NCBI GenBank assembly: GCA_016785225.1
Contig: JAFBJZ010000438.1
Span: 620,001-684,000 of the forward strand
From: Psettodes erumei
Lineage: Eukaryota > Chordata > Actinopteri > Pleuronectiformes > Psettodidae
DNA length: 64,000 nt
Direction: 5' to 3'
The notes beneath the pieces were generated by a model, which did not search any database, had not been told where the DNA came from, and was given only the letters and a program-made list of their open reading frames with translations. Positions 45,350 through 59,515 of the stretch are shown piece by piece. Positions within the stretch are counted from its first letter, which is position 1; every line of letters starts with the position of its first letter. The translations under genes were made by a program, and so were the position numbers.

Positions 45350-47300
45350 TCATTTCAAAGAAATTATTTGACATGTAAATATTATAATAATCAATGATAT
45401 ATACAGTTTTGTATAAAGGTTTAACACAGCATAATGATCACAACATGAAACAACAGCATCAGAAGATGAGAGAGCCAATAAACATATCAGTCACGTCAGT
45501 AAACTCAAATAGTTGAACATAAACTACACCCATTGTTAAAATGAAAGCCTTCATGTTCAAAGTCGTCCAGCTGACAGTTCCATTTCAGCAATGCTGTCAG
45601 AGACGAAACAAACACATAGCTTTTCTCAGCTTCAGCTTGGTACCTGACTGAAAGAATTATCATGGCCTGTAATTGTTCCCTTTAGTGTTTGGTGCTATCA
45701 GTCATTGTGGATAATGAATTGACACACATAATAAAACAAAGTGTCTGGAATTAAAAACACAGCGTGACAATCTTCAGCACTTGTCCATGTGTGTCCATGC
45801 AGTCTGTCTCAGGTATGGACTGGGAATAAAAATTTTCCGTGGACTTTATAACTTATTTTATAAGAGGTAAGTTGTAAGGAGAGGTTTGCTTAAATAATAA
45901 TAATAATAATAATAAAAAATCATATTTATTTACATTATATTAAAATAAATCCTAATTGAACAATACATACAAAAGCAGCATACAATGACTAATCTCATAC
46001 TTGTTTTTACCTTGGGTTAGAACAGATTCTGTGTGGATTTTGTAGTTTGACAATATGTGGACAAAATATCATTCACTATAACATCACCAATCATTTGTTT
46101 TCTCCAATAAGAAATAAATATTTTATTTTACATAAAACATAATTAGCTTCAATAGAAACTGAATATTAATCAATGTAACTGGTATTTTCATTTTATTGCT
46201 GTTATTTGTATACATATTTCAGTTTTTCAAATCAAATCTCTGTCAGCTACATGTATTTGTATGCAAACAGAATTCAAACTGTACAGAATAGCTTTAATTG
46301 ATCCTGCTAACTAAACCTAGATTGGTTTATTTCTTTTGTATGTTTCTCATCACTTTCTCACAGCTGCGGTGCCTTGTGTTGACATGGTGGCAGTAGTTAT
46401 TTTTTGGTTGCTGTTTCTCTGGATCTAAAATGATTTTGGATATGTTTGTATGATTAGGACTGATCATACAGCACTTGCACCTCACCACATTAAAACAGTT
46501 TAATGTGTACAGATAGCGTAATCGTGTTTGCCTCAAGCCAGAGAGGACGTTGCAATGCCATGCAGTTCACAACATTCAATGAAATATGTTATAAGCCACT
46601 GTCATTGACCGCAGTAGGTAATCAGTATCTGTTCTTTAAATGCGAGGAGACTCTGTGTGTGTGTGTGTGTGTGTGTAAGGGAGGAACACCGGGAGTGGCC
46701 TCCAAAAGGAGCATTGTAGGTCATCAGCAAATCAGGCCTCCAGGCTTCATTGTGAATCAGGTGTTCCTACCAGCACTCTATCCAAAACAGAGAGAGGGAG
46801 AGATGAAGAAGCAAGAGAGGAGAGTGATTTATCAATGCAAAGTTAATAACATCCATTTGAATCTAACTAAAAATCAATATTTCATTACCAAATTGTTAGT
46901 GGGAATGAAGAAGGATTGGGGAAGTTGGGGTGGCTGTGGTAGGAGGGACGCATTGGGGAGTTCAATGGGGAAGACGGGATGATTCATGGGGCCATCAGGC
47001 TGAAGAGGAGGGAGGGACAGAGGAATGCTAGGAGGTTCAAAGAGGATGGTGCTGGAAAAACTTGGGGGGGGTTGCCAGTGACCTTGGTGAAAAAATATAT
47101 GGAAGAAAATGAAAGCAACTGCCATGTGCCTACATGTCACAATCAGCTGATAAATCATGCCAGATAGCAGAAGTGGTTGCACACGTGTAATTGTGCATGT
47201 GCATACATGTGTGCATACTGATTAGTGATGCTGCTGATGAAATGAAATGAAGATAAAAAACACTGACAAAACTTTTTGTGACATAAGTTTCCCAACACTG
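45350..47300. other. Unassigned AT-rich DNA with microsatellites
   Basis: (AAT)n lies at 45892-45914 and (TG)n at 46654-46676. No gene is recognised; frames at 46503-47182 have no domain. Confidence 0.5.
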
Positions 47301-49996
47301 TCTTATCTGTGTATCTAATATGCAGCCTTTTATGTACCTGATGGGAGGAAGTCCATATGGATGTTTATATCATGATTTATATAATGATGATTATATTGAG
47401 CTTGGTGTAATTACTTTTATAGAGCCCATCACACTTGACAGATATCACATTGAAATTGAAAGTGAAGTGGGAAACAACAGCCAAAAGAGTAATTCAAACT
47501 GACAGCTATTTCAGCTCTCGACTAATTGACAATTTTCATATGACAGTTTTCATGGGATAAAATCATGGGTATAATAGTGATTTCCATTAAAGCAGCTTAA
47601 TTGGTCTTGCATTAAGATGTGTGTGTGTGTGTGTGTCTGTGTGCTTGGATGCATGCATTTCTGTGTCAGGTGGGAGGTGTCATGTGTAACATGATCTTGC
47701 GGTGTAAGTGGAAGACAGTTTATATACTGAAGCTAAACTTTTGTGTCAAATAATTAGTTCAGTGTCTGTTCAGTCACAGATTACAGACAGTCTTCATGCT
47801 CAGACTTGATTATGAAGGCCTAAATTTGTCAGATCTACTTTACCATGGCTGTGATCAAATCAAATTGTTTGTCTTCACTACTCATCCTGGTACACCGCCG
47901 TGAAGTGCCTCTTTTTTTTTTGACAGCATTCCAGATTGCGTGCACATCAGGTGACAATTAAGACATAACAACATAAATTGTCTGCCGTCACATCCAGTTA
48001 CCTTCATTTCCTCATGCCGTTCTGTCCTATACAAAAAACAGAAATACACAAAAATAAACAGAAAACACACATAGGTTCTACATTACTTTGGCCAACACCT
48101 GATAGTTTGTCATCACTTCCCTACCACCTCCTCATCCAGTTCACATTCACCTGTAATAAGCAATTAAAGTTAGAGGGGCCAAATCTATAGAAGTTTTTCT
48201 GTGTTGCTTTTTTCCTTGCCTTTCATAAGATCCTGCTGCGACTTTCTTCACCCCACTTACCACAGCACATTTTCAAACAATCCAAATTTGGCACATGTGC
48301 TCTAAATAATTCAGCTGCTGCTAACATTAAACAACTGTTAACACACCAGAATAATTAGTTATGCTTGCTTGACATGTTTGCATCTTTAATAATTAATACA
48401 TTTGTCTTAATTAACAACAACAGTATTTTAGCCTTGTTACTTCTTTCCCAAGAAAATAAAGCAGAAAACAGGCAATTACGCTATAAATATTAATTAGATG
48501 CCCTTATTAAAAACCCAGATAATGGGCCATGGAGGGATGAGATTAATTCTAATGGAAGTTGACGATCATTGTGAACAGGTATCTAGATAGCAAAGCTTTT
48601 TTTTGTTATTTGCTTTGGAGAGATATGACCTGTTGATCAGAAAAAAAACATACAAGAGTTTCAACACATTAATGCTGTCAATAGGCTGTGCTGATTAATG
48701 TAATAATTATGCTCATGTTATTTAGCTGAATTATAAATGCAGTGTCATTAATCATAGATTGGACCCTTTTGTCTTTGAAACCGTTTTTTCTTGTACATAG
48801 GAAGTATTCAGCCCAGCAACTCAGAATAAAATATTTCAAAAATATTTATTGTTATTTATTTTTTATTTTCTCATTTTTAAATTATATTATGTAGTGTAAG
48901 ATCATGCCCCATTGTATTTCCTGCTCTCAAAGATGGTGTGACATTAAATGGTATACCCAAACAATTCAGCCACTTGTCATGTCTATTTGTGCCTAACTCA
49001 TTCATCATTATCAACAGCCAGTGTGTGAAACTTCGAAATCAAAATGTTATTCCAGATGCCAGCTATTTGACTGAAATGAAATTTCAATTACAATGAAATT
49101 TTGCATCCTCTTAGCTTGTCCGTTTAGGGAAAAGGGCCTGTCTTGAAATGGAGATGGTGCTGTATTCAAATTTTCATGGGCGGTGTACTTGTTTTTGCTG
49201 AAAGAGGGGCTAGACTTAAAAGCGCTCAACCACTCGGAGATGAGCCAAAAATGCAGCTGTCAATGAGGGGAGAGACAGACGACAGGCATGACACTCTATG
49301 TGCCGGATGACTTTGGGAAGACTTTGACAGCATCTGAGGAAGGGAAGTTATTTTCCCTCCTGTTTTTCTGAAGCTGCCGCGTGATTAAAAGCCAAATGAG
49401 TGACACTGCTCGACACCCCAAATCAGCCCACTGCATTAATATTTCACACAGATGGCAGCTGTGTATCAAAATAACATGCAACTATGGACAAGAGGAGGAG
49501 ATGAGTGTTGGAACAGGGTAAAGATCCTTTACTGGTGGCTATATTTCTTTGATTAACAAGGTTACACAAATGTGTAAAATATGCATGTAATTTAAAAATG
49601 TGCTCTGTATGGATTTATCAAACGAGATTGAATGTATTTGGTTAGTTTTTGTGTTTCTGTTTCCCCTGCTTCCAGTCAATATGCTAAGCTAAGGTAAGAC
49701 AATCATCTCCTGCTGGCTCATTTTTTTATCTAATCTTCAGTAGCAAAGTTAATAAGTGCAAAAGGTCAAACTATTCTTTTAATATACTAATTGCTATGGT
49801 TTAGGAATGCAACTCTGTGCACATTAATTTCCTGGATTTAACATACACTAAGGTGGCACAAGGGCAAGTAATGTAGTTTGTAGTGTAACCAACAGTGATA
49901 TGGAGCAAATGACATGGTTGGAACGAGTCAATTGGGAGGTCAGGAATTAACCTCATCGTTCTTATCTGTGATGGGGGAGATGGCAGTGGTGGTGAT

Positions 49997-50027
<31 letters not shown>

Positions 50028-51580
50028 GGTAAAAGCCATGAAGCACACAAGCCATCAGCAGTTGGGGGAGGCTGCTTCAATTGGAAATGTCCATATTTGG
50101 CAATATGTAAATGCTGTTGATGGTGGTGTAAATTTGGTGGAGGTGACAGCAAACAACATCTCAGAGGAGATGATTAAAGTGTGAATGCTAAAAAAAGAGG
50201 GAGAGGAGACAGAGGGTGGGGGTGGGTGGTGAGGGGTAATAATGATGGCAGGAGATAACCATCGACTGAACAGAGTAGGCCTCTGTCAATGGCAAAACAA
50301 GCACCATCCTTCCACGGTTAGGGGCCACACTGTGGCTTCCTTCCCTCACCGCTGTCAATAGCTGTCAGTCCTTAACAGCCTGTCTGCTGGTGCATTAGTA
50401 TACTTTCACCAAAGCAAATTCAGCGACCATCATTCCCTGACCTTCCCACTGGTGACTGTCATCCCAGCCGGCCTCCACACATCAAACCAGATATCATTAT
50501 CAAGACCTCAAAACACAGGCGGATATTGCACTGAAAAGGTTACAGGCATTCAATGGCTGAGGAAGTAAGGCCTGAAATAAATAAATATACTATATATTAA
50601 TAATGGATAAATGGCATTTGGGAATGGAAGCAATGTGTGTGTTTGTGTGTGATTGCATGGGTGGTTTCAGCCATAAAACCAGCTTTCTTCACCTGAATGG
50701 TGCGCCAGGGTTTTTAGAAAATGTCACAAAATCTGATTTATAGTGTGTCTTCTGAGTGCATTATTTGAGTTTGACAATCTTAATCATTCACTTTTCCCAT
50801 ACCCCCTCCCCATTTCCCCCCCTCGACCACTGTGGATTATTGAAATATAAAAATAAGTGGTAGAAGGGGCCCCTGGAGCAGTATCAAAATGTCAGGTTTG
50901 TACTTACAGCCTGGTGCTGCTAGACAGGGTCAAGGGCTTCAATTATTTGTGTATGTACAGTCTGGCGCTACATGAAAGGTTATGTCACCCACCAGCTGTT
51001 TACTCCTGAACACTAGAAGGTATCCATTGCACTGCTTCACTATAAACTGCACTGATATGGAACTGATGGGAGGCTGAATGGGAGAGAGAGAGGGGCAAGG
51101 AAAAGGTTCATATTCACAGCCAGTGAGGGAAAAGGCCAATGTGAAACATACTGTGCACATTATTTCCTTTACCTTATGTTATCTCTGAATTCTGTGCACC
51201 ATCTCTTTCCTATTTCACGGGCACATACTCACTTTGTTTATTTCCAAAAAAACATTAGTGGTGCACAAGAGACTGGACAAAGAAATCTGTGATGACTAAT
51301 CGATGAGTCTGAACGCAGTCTGAACAATGTATGCCCTTTATAACACACTGATTTCAGATTTCTGATTTCTGAGTCCTCTGTCATCCTCACCCCTTCTCTC
51401 CCTCTCTCCCTTCTTTGACAACACCCACATGAGTCTTCAGTGCCAATAGAAGAGTTCCTGTAAAAAGCATCAGACTTATAGGGAGTGATATGGAATTTTC
51501 TAAATGTCATTAATTGACACCTTTTTCTGTAAGAGCTGTTAGTGATGAGACAGAAAGGTCACAGCTCTGGGGGCTAAATA
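47300..51580. other. Gene desert with several conserved-element-like blocks
   Basis: No gene is recognised. Blocks near 47380-47610, 48330-48790, 49030-49490 and 50270-50600 are free of repeat signatures and rich in TAATTA/ATTAAT-type homeodomain core sites (for example 48480-48560 and 48690-48760). A TG tract plus a G-run lies at 49995-50029. Confidence 0.45.
49995..50029. repeat. (TG)n followed by a run of about 19 G
   Basis: TG units run straight into homopolymer G, a sequence able to form G-quadruplexes and prone to assembly length error. Confidence 0.9.
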
Positions 51581-51615
51581 TAATTTGTGTGTGTGTATCT
51601 CTCTCTGTATGTGTA

Positions 51616-51627
51616 TGTGTGTGTGTG

Positions 51628-51643
<16 letters not shown>
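51616..51643. repeat. Self-complementary (TG)7(CA)7 within a longer TG/CA tract
   Basis: A TG tract meets a CA tract head-on, giving a perfect 28-bp palindrome; the CA tract continues to 51656. Confidence 0.85.
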
Positions 51644-51659
<16 letters not shown>

Positions 51660-51661
<2 letters not shown>

Positions 51662-54365
51662 TATAGTCCCCTCTTGCCAGCTCAGTGAGTTATTGCTGTC
51701 ATTAACATGAGGGAATGGATGGAGGAGCCCCTTCTGAAAGCCTCTATCGATCCCCTTCCTGGTTCTGAGGAATCAAAGGGCCTAAACATGGCACAGGGTT
51801 TCTGGGGCAGACACAAAGGGTTTGATGTGCAAGTTCCCCTAAAGTACATTATATTTTCCACTGCAAAACAATCTTATTGTGTGAGAAAATATGAGTTTTA
51901 TCTTCTCAAAAATTTAGGATTTTGTTGTGGTTACTGTAAGAAGAGTGAGTTGCTTTGAGATTTGCTGCAGGGCAAGATGGATTCTAGATTCCAAGCAAAC
52001 CTAATGAGGTCCAAATGTCTACATAACCCTTCGCCTTTAAAGTGCATATGTTAAAACCATAAATCCTTTCGACTCTCCTTTCATCTCCAAACTTTGCTGC
52101 ATTCACAACAATAACAATATAAAGCAGATGATGTGATGACTATGACACAAGTATTAACCCTGAGTGCTCCAAACCTTTCTCAGTCTATTGGAGATGTAAT
52201 ATGACTGAATTCTACTCTGCAGTAGTACTAATGCAAACCTGTGTTGATAATTCAAATTGTGCAGCGAAATCTGCTGCCCCTTCAGCCTCTGTCGGTGCTC
52301 TCAGTCTCTATTTCTTGACAGGCTGCAGGGGAAAGATGGTTAATTTCTGACTGAATATTATGCTACATAACCACTTGGCATTTAAACTGAAAAATGGGTT
52401 TCTGCTTCGCCTGTCGCCACTGCTGATTCCCCTCCAGAATGAGAGAGGAGGAAGAGGAGGTGAACAAGAAAGAGGAAGAAGACTGGGTGTGAGAGGAGAA
52501 CCAGCGCCAGGACAGAGAGGATTGCAGTTTCCTATTGTATTTTCCTTTTTCTCTTACACAATAATCAGAGCAGAGAGGTGAGCACAAACTCATACATTCA
52601 TATACGTATTCCAAATTGATGCTGCCTGACCCTAAACAGCAGTTTATTCCAAACCCTAAATCTCATTAAGCTTGTGAGTAGGAAGACTGCCTGACAGGGG
52701 GAAATGTTGAATCACTTCCTCCCATGTTAACACACAGCTTTCATGTGTTTCTGTGGCCAATTAAGGAGAACAAAGCCATAGTAGTAGCAGCAGAGGCAGT
52801 TGAAAGGCCATGATAAAGTATACTGCACAGTGTAATTGTATTTGCTTGAATTAAGTGGTATTTTCTCAAATGTAAGTGCTTTAAAGTTGCAGTTGTGGTG
52901 TGCCTTTCCTTTTTTGGTGGTCAGAGCTGAGCATTAAATGTTTGGGGGACATGACAGGCTGTATGAAATGTAGCATTATAGGAACTGTGGGATTAATAGA
53001 TGCTACAGTTTGATAGGCCATGAATCATGGAGAGCAGTAAAGAGTGCCTCCTTCAGTATGTGCATACCTGCATTTATGCAGATGATTTAATAGCGAGCAA
53101 GTGGATTTGTATTCAAATAAGAATGTTTTTCTTTCCCGTGTACGTATACCTGGATTTGTGATGGCTTATCTCACACATAAATGCTCCTATACTTGTGTGC
53201 TAACGTGTCCCTGTTTGTGTGTACGTGCGCATTTTTGTGTTGCTGGAGTTCTTCAGGCATCCAGGCGGTTACAACCAGGGTAATTCGTCTGATCAGGCTG
53301 ATTGGTCTCCTGCAAATAACTCACTACAAGATTAGAGGGGTAATTCCTGGGCCAGAGCAGAAGCTGGAAGTGCTAATCAATGGAGCTGCCTCACTGACAA
53401 CACGACATTTTGGCTGCTTGACCACTAATGTGTAAAGGGGGAGGTGATCTGTGGAAAAAAGTGAATGTATATTTTAATTTGTGTGTGCGTATGTGTCAGT
53501 AGGTGTTTGTGAACATGTATGCTTAATCTGTGTATACATGCTCATGTGCATCTGCCTGCGCAAGTTTTCACCACTTGACAGTTTGAACACTTTTTAGACA
53601 GAATGTGTGATTAATGAGGCCGCATTATAGTGGTGAGCGAGAGCAGGATGAGCGAGCAAGGGTGGGGGCGTGAGTGGGCTCCAGAGTCACAGGAGCGGGA
53701 CAATATTGACATCTCCATTATTTACTGAGTGATCGGAGCAGCCAAAGGGCTGCTGATTAGAAAACAATAAATGCTGTTATTGGTGATCGGGGCTTTAGCA
53801 GGACATTGCAATTGCATGTCCCAGCCTTTCTAATTACTGCAGCCACTGAGCACTGGACAGTGATAAACCAAATGCTATACTATATAGGAAACATTTCAAT
53901 GATTAAGTACACTCTTATGTTGAAATTCCCTGAAAGACAGACATTACACCTGCATGTGCACGTGCATGAACCTGAAATGTTTATCAGATTTTACTGAGAT
54001 GTAAAAAGCTAATGTAAATGTAAAAAGATGAATTTAAAAAATATTAAAAAATTATATTTCTATATCCCAGGAAGTGTTGCTACCACCGAGAAAATTACAT
54101 CAGATTGAAAAGAAAACAAATTCAAATTTAAAAAAATTAAATTCTATTTTTTTGTCATATCAATCCATCAACAATGAAAAGAACAAAAGGATAGTTTTGT
54201 TTTTATTTGTCCTGGTTTTGACATATCCCTCTCTGAAATTTTTGTCTCCATACATTTGAACAATACATTTGAATGGAATTCTGTGTGCCATTTTGAAAAT
54301 TTGCATTTAACATTTCAAGCAGTAACAGAAAAGGTGTTGCCTCCGATTATCTTTACACAACAGTT
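51660..54365. other. Gene-poor DNA with a conserved-element-like block
   Basis: No gene is recognised. 53250-53450 and 53600-53820 look like conserved non-coding DNA: complex, repeat-free, with TAAT sites and two GATCGG sites. A purine-rich stretch lies at 52440-52520. Confidence 0.4.
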
Positions 54366-54369
54366 ACAC

Positions 54370-54560
54370 TTTATGAACTTCTATAGCAACATGGCTCTGG
54401 GGATGGCAAAGTCTGTCTGTTGGTTCACTCCAGACTGAGGTATCTCAAGAAATACTGAACTGATTGCCATAAACATTTGTATTGACATTCAGGGTACCCA
54501 CTGGGTGAATCCTGATATGCAAACTCATGTGCAAACCAGTAAATAAGTCCATGTCTGTAT
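54370..54560. repeat. Fish interspersed repeat relic
   Basis: AACATGGCTCTGGGGATGGC, then TCCAGACTGAGGTATCTCAA, GAAATACTGAACTGATTGCC and ATAAACATTTGTATTGACAT, then TGGGTGAATCC is a diverged copy of a widespread fish repeat (familiar form: ATGGCTCTGGGGATGGC ... TCTCAACA.CTA.TGGATGG, ATTGCCATGAAAT). Confidence 0.6.
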
Positions 54561-57500
54561 CCATTTATTGTATGCCATACTGCTTGTACATGTGTAAACA
54601 GTTCCACAATGACTGAGGTTTAAAAACAGATACATACACAATGAACATCTCTTATAATGTAATGTTATGTAATGTAATAATGTTCAAGCATATTTCTCTT
54701 TGTGCATGCACAAAAATTAAGGTGTGCATCTACATTGGGATTTGGTCCCTGGTAAAGAGGATGGGACCACTAATGGTCCATGGAAATTGCAAGGAGCTTT
54801 ATTTTCTAGTATGTAAGTATGTTAACATAATAGAATAAAGAACAGCAGGGCATTGTGTGTCAGCATTTTCATAAGTGACACCTTTTTGTGTTTCAGTGTG
54901 AACACCTATTGTGCCACATGCACATATGGTATAAGGTCTTTATAATAACTTGCAGTATTAGTCAGGTAGCTTGTATGCATTCATATTTAAAAAAGAAGAC
55001 AGATAGTAGTCATCTTGTTGGATTTATGCCTGCCTGGATAGAGAATCAGAAACATCAGCACCCAACTTTGGGTGCTCTCCTAACTCCCTGTCCGAATTTA
55101 TGTGTCTGTTAATGTGAAGTGACAGCGCTGTCCTTGACTCTTACACCTGTCAGTTGTCTGCGAGCAGCAGGGCCCAGCACTGCATATGCTACACAAAGGG
55201 GTATAAAAATACACTGTCTTGACACTGCAATGATCCACTAATCACCTGACATGTGTCACTGTGTCAAGACCAAGTGGACCGGTACATGGTGAGTCAATAG
55301 TAACATGTCCATGACTGTGTCACCATGGGTGTGTAACCATGAGTGTGCTTGTATGATTGACAACACAGTGCATCCTCATATCAATTGGTTTGGAGCAAAA
55401 TCTCAAAGGGAAGTTCCTTACATCTTGTAGAATCCATGCCACAAAGAACTGAGGCTGTTCTGAGAGCAAAGAGAGGAACTACCAAGTACAGTATGCTGTT
55501 CCTAATGAAGTGCTCAGTGATGTAGCAGGGTGCATGCAACACAGCTGATCAGAAGTGCCTCATAGCAGACATATAAAGAAACATAAGAAAGAAGAGGGAA
55601 AAATGCTAACAGTAAATGGGTAAACAATGCACATAGAGACAACATGTCTTCACAGAATCCAGAGGAAAATACCAGAAGTGGGCACGTCAGGCGCAGTTAA
55701 GAGCTGACGCACAAAAGTGAGTTTGGAGTTGGATCTTGAAAATCAGAGTAGAAGATCAGGAACTAACGGTAGAAGGAAGATAACTGAGTCATATCGGGGC
55801 AGCAGTAGAGAACACTGCCACATACCAAAAGTGCCTTCCTCTACAACAGCCTATGTCTATAAAAGAAATTCTCAATTTAAATTTCATTTATTCCAAACCC
55901 ACCACCTCTTTCATAACTGATTCAGTATTTTTTTTATGTTTATAAAATGGCAACTGAATGATGGCCAACCGATGTCGCAAGCTGAGATTTACAGTGCTGC
56001 ATAGACAATAGCTGATATGGCTGTAATGTTGACCACAAAATGTGATGCTCATCTGTCCAAAATAAGCAGTACTGACAGTTTTGCGTTTATATTTTTTGAG
56101 ATGGTGAAGTGCCCTCTACCTCTTACATGTTGTTTTCACTGGAAGTGCTTCTGCTATGCTTTCCATGCATGTCAAGAACATAAGACCACACAGCGACCCA
56201 CACACAAAGTCCATTTGAGTTTGAGTTACATGTGCAATTGATATCAGGCCTGCAAAATACATGATGTATTTACAACAAAAACAGAGCTTTGCAGGCTGTA
56301 TGCTTTTGGAAATCCTAAACTCTTCATGTTTATTTCCTATATAGTCTATATGATTGTTGTTGACCACTGGTAGGCACACTTTTAAGATTCAAAAAATGGG
56401 TGAACAAGTCATGACACGTTATGACAGGGTAAGGCTGAAATCCTTCAGGCTGGTGAGACATATTTCTCTGCAAGTATTTCTTTGGTCAGGCATTTGAAAT
56501 TAATTAATACGGAAAAAACATATCCTAAAAAATAAAAAATATAATCTGAGCAAAGTGCAAAACTACTGATACCATGTCTCCTCAGAGTAGGTGAAAAATA
56601 ATTGGTTTGTAGATGTTTTTTTAAATAGAATATAGGCCTCGTGAGTGAGTTTATCAACCTTGCAATAGTTCTATGGACATTTACATTACAGACATAGGTG
56701 GAAATTAATGCCATACACACAAACACACACAATGACTTTCACAGTAACACAGGCAACTCAGCCCAGCTTGCAGTTCTATCAAAAGTCTGTGTGTGTGGCA
56801 GAACGAGAGAAAAAAATGAGTGACGGTGTCCCAGCTCTCCATATGGGTGGGCGGGACCTCACAACTGACAAATTGTCGGCCTGAAATAAGCCATCTGCAA
56901 CTTTCCAGGTGTTCCCAATGATTATATTATTAGCTGTATCCACTGATCTTTGATTTTCTTTTTTTTTTAGCATCCCAAGCCTTTGAATCTGGGCGAGGTG
57001 GGAGCATAAAACATATAGATGCCTGACAGCGCCATCTGCCTCCAAGATCTTACAAATACAACATATACAGACAGTCTGGAAGACAGCAGTTATGATCTGT
57101 TTGGGGTGGGTAGGCAGCAAGAGGAATGTGTGGAGAAACACAGATGCATTTTGTCTGTGTGCATTGCGTGTGTTGTGTGTTTCTTTTTTTGAGGTGCAGA
57201 ATTTGGGTTTTAAGAGTGACCAAAATTACATCAAGATATGATCTCTCACTTACCTCATGGCATTTAGCCATGCACATTGACTGATTGTATTTGCCAGTTT
57301 TTTTAATATGTTTTATCTGCGATCCATCTGTGGTGCTGACAACACTATAAAGGAACGTTTAAGAAATTCAATTTAGAAGACCCTTTCCAGATCGAGTGTC
57401 CACATTAATGTAGAAAATCCAGACACAGTGTGAACAGACTGTGAACAGACATGGACAGCTCCAGACCGACAGCAGGTGCACATGCACTTTGAGATATAAA

Positions 57501-59380
57501 GTATAATTGAAGACATGCGTATACACACACATTCCACACATACACACTGGAAAACACAATGAGACCCCCCATTATGTTCCTATAGATACAATCATTCAGT
57601 ATTATTAGCTTGTTAATACAGATGCACCAAAGTGGAGCCAATCCTGCTTGGTAAGAAAAGCCTTCTTTTTCCTTTCCTTTATATGTGATATTTGTGTCTG
57701 CAAAGTATTTCACAACTACTTTTTCCACCACAAATCAATGTAGGATTGTAACTAACTGAAAAGAAACTTGTAAGTAACAGCTTTAGCAGTCAGTCTTTTA
57801 ACTACAGGTACCCTTAAAACTCGACTGCAGCACTTGAGTACTTAAATTCCACTTGATAATGTGATGCCAGTAATGCATTTCTATTCCCTTGTATTATATA
57901 GTGGGCTGGAGGCTAAAATTTTATTGCATATAACTCAAAACCAAGTGAAGCAATACAAATGTGTGTACATCTGAATGCATTTGGATACCCTCATTTTGCT
58001 GAACGATGATGGTGTTATGTTCTTTGTGAGAAGACACAACGGCTTATATTTAATGAAAATACATCACTTGATGGCTCCTGTTCAGTAATATGACTGAGTA
58101 CTGTTTGTTACTTGTTTGTTGTTTGTTGTACCAGCAGTGCTCATAGCTTTGCTGGTGTAGAGTGTACAGTAACCTTTCTTTGCCTGTTGTGCTGCAGGTC
58201 TTGCTGTGCTGAAACAGGAGAGCGTGGCACAGTAATAATGGCGGCAGTTTAATGATGACAGATAAATCAGTGTTGCCTCCCTGCCACAATGACGGAAATG
58301 TCTGACGTGCGTAAACACACACAAACACACTGCTGCTCACCAAATGTCCCTCTGATGACCAATACAGACACATATTGTTGTGATGGGTTGCTGCACCATT
58401 CTGTAGACTAACAAACACACACACGAAATTACTTTGTGTCCTTATCATTTCCTTGCCATAGGCCTGCAGAGCTGACATCATCAACTTAGAGCACACATGA
58501 AGAGGTGACAAGATGTAATGCTTGTTATGGGGCAGTCCATGCCAGCACCCTCTAAAACTTAAAGTGCCTTTCAATTGGTAATCAAACCCCCATCTCCAAG
58601 GCACATAAATATAAAGTGAATGAAAATAATGCAGCCACAGTTTCACATTCCACTTTGGTGCTGACACAAATCAAGTGATGTGACATAATTGGCTCCAAGT
58701 TGATTGTACCAGTTTGGTAACTTTAAGTGTTGTCTCTCAGTGAGGGTGAAACAGAAGGTGAAACATGTGGCACAGGCAACTGCTGTGATGAATTTCCCCC
58801 CCCTGCAACTTAGGCTTTCCTCTCACTAGAGCTACTACTGAGGTCCTTTACATTTGGTTGGTTTGTTAATATTTGGGACTTGACAATTTACTTTCTGTGA
58901 TCAGATACTAAAACACACAAAAACAATGAATAAATCCTTGTCCAGGGTTAGATCGCATTTTGTCCTGTTAACACAGTATGAATGACACATCAAAGCAATG
59001 AGGTGATGCAAAAGCTGACTAAGTTAACATTCCAGCCCACAGGTTTCCCCCTGATCAAAGCTCCAGTGATAATGTCTATAAGCCTACTGCAAAGACAATT
59101 TAACTCCAGAATAGCATGAGAATGTTAACTCATGCACTGTGGACCATCGTTTACCTTCCACATTGTAAAGGATAAGAGTCAGATGTCTTGTTTTCAGTCC
59201 TGTAGGTCACGCTTTCACACCCAAAGAAAACTACTGTATATATATACGTCCTTTATATTCTTGCAGTGTACATCTTTTTCTGGTCAGAACTGGCCCCCTG
59301 CTAAAGCCTTTTTAATCATCAAACCAAAATCAAATTGAAATCTAAAACAAGTGATTACAGTGCAGTTTGAATCATAATGC
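54561..59380. other. Unassigned non-coding stretch
   Basis: No gene is recognised. 55720-55830 (ATAACTGAGTCATATCGGGG, CAGCAGTAGAGAACACTGCC) weakly resembles another common fish repeat. The long minus frame at 58050-58667 lacks any domain. CA-rich patches lie near 57525 and 58315. Confidence 0.45.
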
Positions 59381-59383
59381 AGA

Positions 59384-59515
59384 TCATGGTGACAAGGATA
59401 TCACGTCCTGCACGTCCTTGGCAGAAACATCAATGTCATTTCCTCTGACGAGAATCTGTTTGACCTCTTCTCCGTATGTGGAAACCATCACTTCGTAATG
59501 ATGGGGAATGTACCG
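59384..59515 (-). other. Candidate terminal exon, gene unknown
   Basis: After a minus-strand acceptor-like CTCTCTTCATTTCCTTTGTAAG, the frame reads RYIPHHYEVMVSTYGEEVKQ, ILVRGNDIDVSAKDVQDVIS, LSP and a TGA. The composition (Val, Glu, Asp, Lys and GNN codons) is protein-like and unlike nearby AT-rich DNA. There is no start codon upstream in frame before the acceptor. I do not recognise the family. It could be a real last exon, a pseudo-exon or a conserved non-coding block that is open by chance. Confidence 0.35.

Noticed and set aside
49801..50184. Gly- or Pro-rich frames on both strands
   Set aside because: Produced by the TG tract and G-run.
58050..58667. Longest minus-strand frame in the right half (205 codons)
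   Set aside because: Composition is irregular with no recognisable domain; no splice or homology support; probably chance.
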